A DNA stretch of 20,016 nt from Lachnospiraceae bacterium UBA3772. GTDB taxonomy: Bacteria; Bacillota; Clostridia; Lachnospirales; Lachnospiraceae. How positions within the stretch are numbered: position 1 is the first letter of the stretch; each line of letters opens with the position of its first letter. The notes below the pieces were generated by a model. That model saw only the letters and a list, made by a program, of their open reading frames with translations, was not told where the DNA came from and searched no databases. Location of the stretch: positions 1-20,016 of the forward strand of contig DFFQ01000068.1 in assembly GCA_002371025.1 (NCBI GenBank), given 5' to 3'. The position numbers and the translations under genes were made by a program. Shown here piece after piece: positions 16,185 to 20,016 of this stretch.

Positions 16185-18437
16185 TTATTTTACTGACCAG
16201 CTATTTGAATTATAAATATAGTAATTCTTTGAATCTGTTGGAATTGCAAGATCTGCTGTCTGTGTACCATTTCCATCTGTAAAGATGATCATGTTATAAC
16301 CTTCTTTTACCTTTACATCTACATAATATGTACCATCAGCGTCCTTCTTCATATCAGTACCAGGCCAAGCCTTTACTGCATTATTTGTTCCCTTCTTCCA
16401 GATATAAGCCTTTACTGATCCCCAGTTAGAAGTATTCTTAAAATATACTCTCTTTGTCTCAATCACTGGGTTATCACCCTTAACAGACCACTTACCTGTA
16501 TTATATGTATAAAGGTTTTCTTTTGTTGGGATTGAAAGATCCTTTGTCTGATCAGAACCATTATTAAAGATAATCATGTTATAGCCCTTATTAACATCTA
16601 CATCAATATAATATTTTCCGTCAGAATCTTTCTGCATGTCAGTACCAGGCCAAGCCTTTACTGCATTGTTTGTTCCCTTCTTCCAGATATAAGCCTTTAC
16701 TGTGCTCCAGTTAGAAGTATTGTCGAAGTAAACTCTCTTATAAATAAAATCTGGCTTAATTACAGTAACTTCACATGTAGCTGTATATCCACCATCATTT
16801 GTTTTTACAGTAATATAAGCTGTACCTTCTTTTTTACCTGTAACTGTTCCATTTGAAACTGTAGCTACAGACTCATCTGATGAAGTCCATGTTACGCTCT
16901 TATCAGTAGCATTTGAAGGAAGTACTGTCTCTGTAAGTTTAGCTGTATCACCCTTATTAACTGTTAATTCATTCTTATCAAGTGAAACTGATTCTACAGG
17001 AATATACTCATATTCGTAAAATACAGCAATACCTGTTGATCCAACATAACCTGTGATTCTGTCATATGTTACTGTAAATGTGTTTCCTGAAATTTCATCT
17101 ATATATGTACCAGGCTTAGCATAATGGCCTGCATTAACAACATCTACATTTCTGTTAGAACCACTACCAAGAACGATAACTGCACCACCATTTTTACGTG
17201 TTACAACTGCAATATTATTATCATTCTCATACCAATCAGCCTTTCCATCCATTGCATTATGGAAATGATTGATTGCTGCTACTTCCTTAGAAGTAAAATG
17301 TGTGCTGCCTTTCTCGCACATTTTAATCTGATTTTTAACATTTGCTGAAGGTCTTGAGAAGTAAAGTGCTGCTATATCATTTCTACTAGCAACAACTGCA
17401 TAAGCTCTATCGATTGTATTCTGGCTCATGTCAATTGAATGACCTTCTTTATCATCTCTATTATTTGACCATGTATCATGTGATTCAGCCCAGTAAACAA
17501 GTTTATCATTAGCAATGCTTCCTTTTTTTTCTGTGCTCCAGTTACCATATCCAGATGGAGCATTTCCTGAATCAAATGATCTTCTTACCCACTTACCATA
17601 ATTTGAATCTGTAACAGACATATAATTTGTATATTCTTTCATGAGTCCTTCATTGCCTGTTTCTCTATCATCAGGTCCTACAAGGATTTCACCATAGTTA
17701 TACATTCCATTATTTGTAACTGCAGGCCAGAAATTGCAATTTTCTGAAGGAAGAGCAATGTGCTTTGCTGCATCAAATCTGATACCATCTACGCCACAGC
17801 TCTTAAGGTCGTCAACATAAGCTCTAACAAATCTCTGAATATCACCATGTTCTGAATTAAGATCTGGAAGACCGATATCACAATGTGTTACCTGATATCT
17901 GTTGCACCAGTCTACATTTTTCTTATTTGAATCCCACTCTGTATTATGATAATATTCATATTTTTTAAGATATTCAGGTACGCCTCTCTTACCACCAGCA
18001 AGATGGTTTGCAACTACGTCAACCATTATCTTAATACCATATTTATCAGCTTCATTACAAAGATCAATAAGATCCTGTCTTGAACCGATATTATTACCTA
18101 ATACAAATTCAGTTGGCTGATATAACCAATACCATTCATCACCATTATCACCATAAGCATGTGGCTGAAGTGGTGAAGTCTGTACAGTTGTAAAACCAGC
18201 TGCTGCAATATTTGGAAGTTCGTTTTTGATATCATTTAGAGTCCAGTTGAAGGCATGTAATATAGTACCATCCTGGATATCAGATTTTAAGCCATAATTT
18301 GCGGCTGCATTTACCTCTGAGATCAGAGATGTTGTGTTTGCGACATTGCCTGTCCAAGGATTAAAACCAAGAACAGAAAGCACCATCAGGAGAGAAAGAA
18401 GGACTCCTGTCATGCCTCTTTTAAATTTTTTACCCAT
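16185..18437 (-). CDS. Secreted AmyE-like alpha-amylase (GH13_28-like) with Big_2 and two CBM26 modules
   Basis: Predicted extracellular endo-acting alpha-amylase of 750 residues. The signal peptide is MGKKFKRG plus the hydrophobic run TGVLLSLLMVLSVLGF, probably cut near NAA at 45. The catalytic part (about 50-475) reads like Bacillus subtilis AmyE: GTILHAFNWTLNDIKNELP, TTVQTSPLQP, WYWLYQPTEF. GH13 regions: DVVANH (140-145), GIRFDAAKH (218-226, nucleophile Asp222), Glu250 in YGEIL, and ESHD (Asp321). Then come Big_2 (about 479-560) and two closely related CBM26 modules (566-654, 662-750), each with AYIWKKGTNNAVKAWPGTDM. No anchor is visible. The ATG at 18437 follows a GAGGAT ribosome site. 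The upstream region has LacI-family operator-like sites and a promoter candidate, suggesting control by carbon source. Very sure of the family; the subfamily is from memory of AmyE. Confidence 0.96.
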   Translation of the reverse strand: MGKKFKRGMTGVLLSLLMVLSVLGFNPWTGNVANTTSLISEVNAAANYGLKSDIQDGTILHAFNWTLNDIKNELPNIAAAGFTTVQTSPLQPHAYGDNGDEWYWLYQPTEFVLGNNIGSRQDLIDLCNEADKYGIKIMVDVVANHLAGGKRGVPEYLKKYEYYHNTEWDSNKKNVDWCNRYQVTHCDIGLPDLNSEHGDIQRFVRAYVDDLKSCGVDGIRFDAAKHIALPSENCNFWPAVTNNGMYNYGEILVGPDDRETGNEGLMKEYTNYMSVTDSNYGKWVRRSFDSGNAPSGYGNWSTEKKGSIANDKLVYWAESHDTWSNNRDDKEGHSIDMSQNTIDRAYAVVASRNDIAALYFSRPSANVKNQIKMCEKGSTHFTSKEVAAINHFHNAMDGKADWYENDNNIAVVTRKNGGAVIVLGSGSNRNVDVVNAGHYAKPGTYIDEISGNTFTVTYDRITGYVGSTGIAVFYEYEYIPVESVSLDKNELTVNKGDTAKLTETVLPSNATDKSVTWTSSDESVATVSNGTVTGKKEGTAYITVKTNDGGYTATCEVTVIKPDFIYKRVYFDNTSNWSTVKAYIWKKGTNNAVKAWPGTDMQKDSDGKYYIDVDVNKGYNMIIFNNGSDQTKDLSIPTKENLYTYNTGKWSVKGDNPVIETKRVYFKNTSNWGSVKAYIWKKGTNNAVKAWPGTDMKKDADGTYYVDVKVKEGYNMIIFTDGNGTQTADLAIPTDSKNYYIYNSNSWSVK
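16354..16721 (-). repeat. Near-identical direct repeat in the tandem CBM26 modules
   Basis: Positions 16354-16436 and 16639-16721 are 83-base copies that differ at about four positions by eye, spaced 285 bases (95 codons) apart. They encode the shared core of both CBM26 modules (KAYIWKKGTNNAVKAWPGTDM). The flanking parts of the modules differ more. This points to recent duplication or gene conversion within the gene. Confidence 0.85.
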
Positions 18438-18705
18438 TTTTTAAAATCCTCACTTATAAAGATATTCGATGTCTCCATATTTCCCGAGCAGAGACAATAG
18501 ATAAATATGACCATTCCCGTAACCATATTTCATCAGATAAATACTTTTACTTACTTCGACCCTCCTTCTTATTGATCTTTTAAAGGATCATACAGTGCTT
18601 CCCGTACACTGTATAACCTTTTTAGATAAATTGACTATGCGCATGACTGATTTGAAACATATTCAAACATTTTTTGGCGTTTAAGCGTTTTATTTATCTT
18701 TTTTT

Positions 18706-18733
18706 ATTGTATAATTTTTCCAAAAAAATGCAA
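18706..18733 (-). promoter_or_regulatory. Promoter candidate of the AmyE-like amylase
   Basis: The minus strand has a -35 TTGCAT (18733-18728), a 16-base spacer and a -10 TACAAT (18711-18706). A start near 18699 would leave an unusually long leader of about 260 bases. A weaker alternative closer to the gene (TAGTCA, then TATACA near 18614) cannot be excluded. The cre-like site at 18742-18755 lies just upstream of the -35, in a position that in other Firmicutes fits activation as well as repression. Confidence 0.5.
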
Positions 18734-18741
18734 GAAAAAAA

Positions 18742-18755
18742 CGAAAACGTTTTCA
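18742..18755. promoter_or_regulatory. cre-like LacI-family operator (site 1)
   Basis: The minus strand reads TGAAAACGTTTTCG, a nearly perfect palindrome around AAAACGTTTT that fits the Firmicutes cre pattern (TGNAANCGNWNNC). CcpA, or a MalR-type LacI-family regulator, would bind here. The centre lies about 50 bases upstream of the proposed start of transcription. Confidence 0.65.
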
Positions 18756-18820
18756 CTTTTCTCTAAATTAAACAAGTTATTTTTATTTTTTTTGTACGTA
18801 TATCACAAAAAAGCCTCTTC

Positions 18821-18847
18821 CGGTTACGTTTGCGGTAACGTTTACAA
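18821..18847. promoter_or_regulatory. Two adjacent LacI-family operator-like half-overlapping sites (sites 2 and 3)
   Basis: The minus strand reads TTGTAAACGTTACCG followed at once by CAAACGTAACCG. The first fits the cre pattern except for its last base; the second shares the AAACGT(T)ACCG core as a tandem copy. Both carry the central CG typical of LacI-family operators, and they sit about 85 bases upstream of site 1. A regulator bound here and at site 1 could act cooperatively or by looping, which is inference. Confidence 0.5.
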
Positions 18848-18920
18848 AAATTTAACCCCTTAACCAGTTTCTTGTTTTAGGATTTTAGTTCATAAATACT
18901 ATTAAAAATCTTCTAGAAAT

Positions 18921-18956
18921 CAAAAAGAGAAAGAACAATTTTTTGTTCTTTCTCTT
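18921..18956 (-). terminator. Rho-independent terminator of the GH9 cellulase gene
   Basis: On the transcribed strand AAGAGAAAGAACAA (18956-18943) pairs with TTGTTCTTTCTCTT (18938-18925) around a four-base loop, followed by TTT. The stem is perfect over 14 pairs. It lies about 50 bases past the GH9 stop codon and separates GH9 from the amylase control region. Confidence 0.9.
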
Positions 18957-19003
18957 CAAATCAAAATAAATATTTAACCACGTGATTTATATCACATTGT
19001 TTA

Positions 19004-20016
19004 TTATCTGAATGCTGACATAAGAAGTATAAATGACGAATTCCAATAAATTGCTACTTCATTTGTGGAATAAGTCTGCTCATTATCTGCATAACACATA
19101 GCCGCCGGTTGTCCAAAAAGAACAGCTTTAGCATATGAATCTTCAAGTCCGCTGTCCGGTCCTCCCACCAGCATTCCACTTACAGCTTCCTTTGCAACCT
19201 GAGAAGGTCTGTGATGAGGATGTTTAGGTGAAAGAGTTCCATATCCTGTAACGAAACAATAACCCAGATTATTTGCTCCTAAGAGATAATCCATCTGTCT
19301 CTTTGCTAATTCCTTATATTCACTTTCTCCTGTCAGATCATAAACCATATAATAAAGTATACCATTACATGCTACAACCATATTAGATCCCCAAGGATAA
19401 TCTGTCTGCAATGCATTATAATATGCATCAGAATTACTTCTCTCCCTAAGATCATTTGCTCTCTTTATCATAGACTGCTTTAATTCTTCTTTAAGGTCAT
19501 CTAAACCTGATACATCAGATCTGACAAGATCATACATTGCATATGTTCCTATATCAGCCCAGCCAAGTCCATTTTTCACCTGGAAATTATAATAATCTTT
19601 TACCTTAGGTCCTATTTCATCATATCCTGCAATATAAAGTTCTACTGCAGCAAAGAATATCTCATCCTGAGTAACTGCATCCTTATATTCACCGGTTACA
19701 ATATCAGAAGGATTAAGGAATCCCTTTGTATCTCCTGTTGTTTCAAGATATTTCCATGCTGAGATTGCAGCTTCTTTTGCCTTGACAGAAAAATCTGCAT
19801 CATAATCTTTATATATAACTGAAGCTTTTGCCATTACTGCTGCAAAATCTCCTGTTGCTGCTGCAGAGATCGGTGAAATGATAAGATCATCCGTCTCTTC
19901 TTCTGGTATTACAGTCTCAGGGAAAACCGCACAGGTAACTTTATGATATACGCCGCCAGTTCTCTTATCCTGCATCTTTAGCATCCAATCCAGCTCATAT
20001 CTTGCTTCATCAAGAA
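19004..20016 (-). CDS. Glycoside hydrolase family 9 endoglucanase, C-terminal part (5' end beyond window)
   Basis: Predicted secreted cellulase acting on beta-1,4-glucan by inversion. The frame is open to the right edge and reads LDEARYELDW before the internal Met at 19984, so that Met is not the start; about 336 residues are visible. GH9 features: YELDWMLKMQD at the edge, the first GH9 signature LLGANNLGYCFVTGYGTLSPKH with PHHRPS (His257-258, counted from the Met at 19984), SGMLVGGPDSGLED, and the second signature with the acid Glu309 in STNEVAIYWN. The paired catalytic aspartates, signal peptide and any N-terminal Ig or CBM lie outside the window. The protein ends right after the catalytic fold (LLMSAFR), with no dockerin or C-terminal CBM, so it is not a cellulosome subunit through its C-terminus. 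The PHHRPS and LVGGP style fits GH9 enzymes with an N-terminal Ig-like domain. Confidence 0.93.
   Translation of the reverse strand, partial: LDEARYELDWMLKMQDKRTGGVYHKVTCAVFPETVIPEEETDDLIISPISAAATGDFAAVMAKASVIYKDYDADFSVKAKEAAISAWKYLETTGDTKGFLNPSDIVTGEYKDAVTQDEIFFAAVELYIAGYDEIGPKVKDYYNFQVKNGLGWADIGTYAMYDLVRSDVSGLDDLKEELKQSMIKRANDLRERSNSDAYYNALQTDYPWGSNMVVACNGILYYMVYDLTGESEYKELAKRQMDYLLGANNLGYCFVTGYGTLSPKHPHHRPSQVAKEAVSGMLVGGPDSGLEDSYAKAVLFGQPAAMCYADNEQTYSTNEVAIYWNSSFILLMSAFR

Larger units (their letters stand above)
18438..19003 (-). other. 566-base control region between the GH9 cellulase and the AmyE-like amylase
   Basis: No convincing gene lies here. From the right it holds the GH9 terminator (18921-18956), operator-like sites (18821-18847 and 18742-18755), a promoter candidate (18706-18733) and a leader of about 260 bases. 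The leader contains an inverted repeat ATACAGTG / CACTGTAT (arms 18590-18597 and 18607-18614), a GATC...GATC palindrome (18574-18589), an orphan AAGGAGGG (18560-18567) with no start codon at proper distance, and a 27-codon reading frame (18450-18533). Confidence 0.6.

Noticed and set aside
18450..18533. 27-codon frame starting MKYGYGNGHIYLL before the AmyE-like amylase, considered as a real small gene
   Set aside because: There is no Shine-Dalgarno at working distance (the nearest AAGGAGGG is about 27 bases away), so I list it only as part of the leader.
18677..18692. AAACGCTTAAACGC direct repeat near the amylase promoter as a further cre site
   Set aside because: It lacks the TG opening and the closing C of the cre pattern and is not palindromic enough.

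Overview
The window is AT-rich, and every gene I can support lies on the minus strand, so transcription runs from high to low coordinates. The content suggests a plant-polysaccharide-degrading anaerobe of the Firmicutes, most like the Lachnospiraceae (Butyrivibrio, Pseudobutyrivibrio, Roseburia type). It holds secreted GH13 amylases with Big_2 and CBM26 modules, a free GH9 endoglucanase, a potABCD operon with a fused permease/binding protein, strong AGGAGG-type ribosome sites, and a Sec-exported giant Rhs/YD-repeat protein of the Gram-positive (WapA-like) kind. The genus is inference.

Layout in transcription order. 20016-19004: C-terminal part of a GH9 cellulase whose 5' end lies beyond the window, closed by a strong hairpin terminator. 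19003-18438: a 566-base control region with three LacI-family (CcpA/MalR-type) operator-like sites, one promoter candidate and a long, partly structured leader. 18437-16185: AmyE-like secreted alpha-amylase (GH13, Big_2, two CBM26), then a strong terminator. 16040-13212: a second secreted GH13 alpha-amylase with the same accessory layout, then a terminator. 12968-9253: the polyamine uptake operon potA-potB-potCD, with its own sigma-A-type promoter, short or overlapping gene junctions, and PotC and PotD fused in one polypeptide. Two hairpins follow. 9035-1: an Rhs protein of at least 3011 residues with its own near-consensus promoter. It continues past the left edge, so its C-terminal tip (the expected toxin) and any immunity gene are not visible.

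How the parts may work together. GH9 and the two amylases make an extracellular cellulose and starch kit, and the operator-like sites suggest carbon-source control of the first amylase. The pot operon is a separate housekeeping uptake system. The Rhs protein is the most unusual object. From its N-terminus it has a signal peptide, a CBM2-like module, a pilus/filament-like beta region, a C-type lectin domain with an EPN motif, Ig-like repeats, the Rhs entry domain, about 40 YD repeats, the Rhs core ending in DPSGH, and a hydrophobic pre-toxin segment. I infer that it is an exported polymorphic toxin or adhesin that could dock on plant fibre or on glycans of neighbouring cells. I saw no tRNA, rRNA, CRISPR array, insertion sequence or phage gene.
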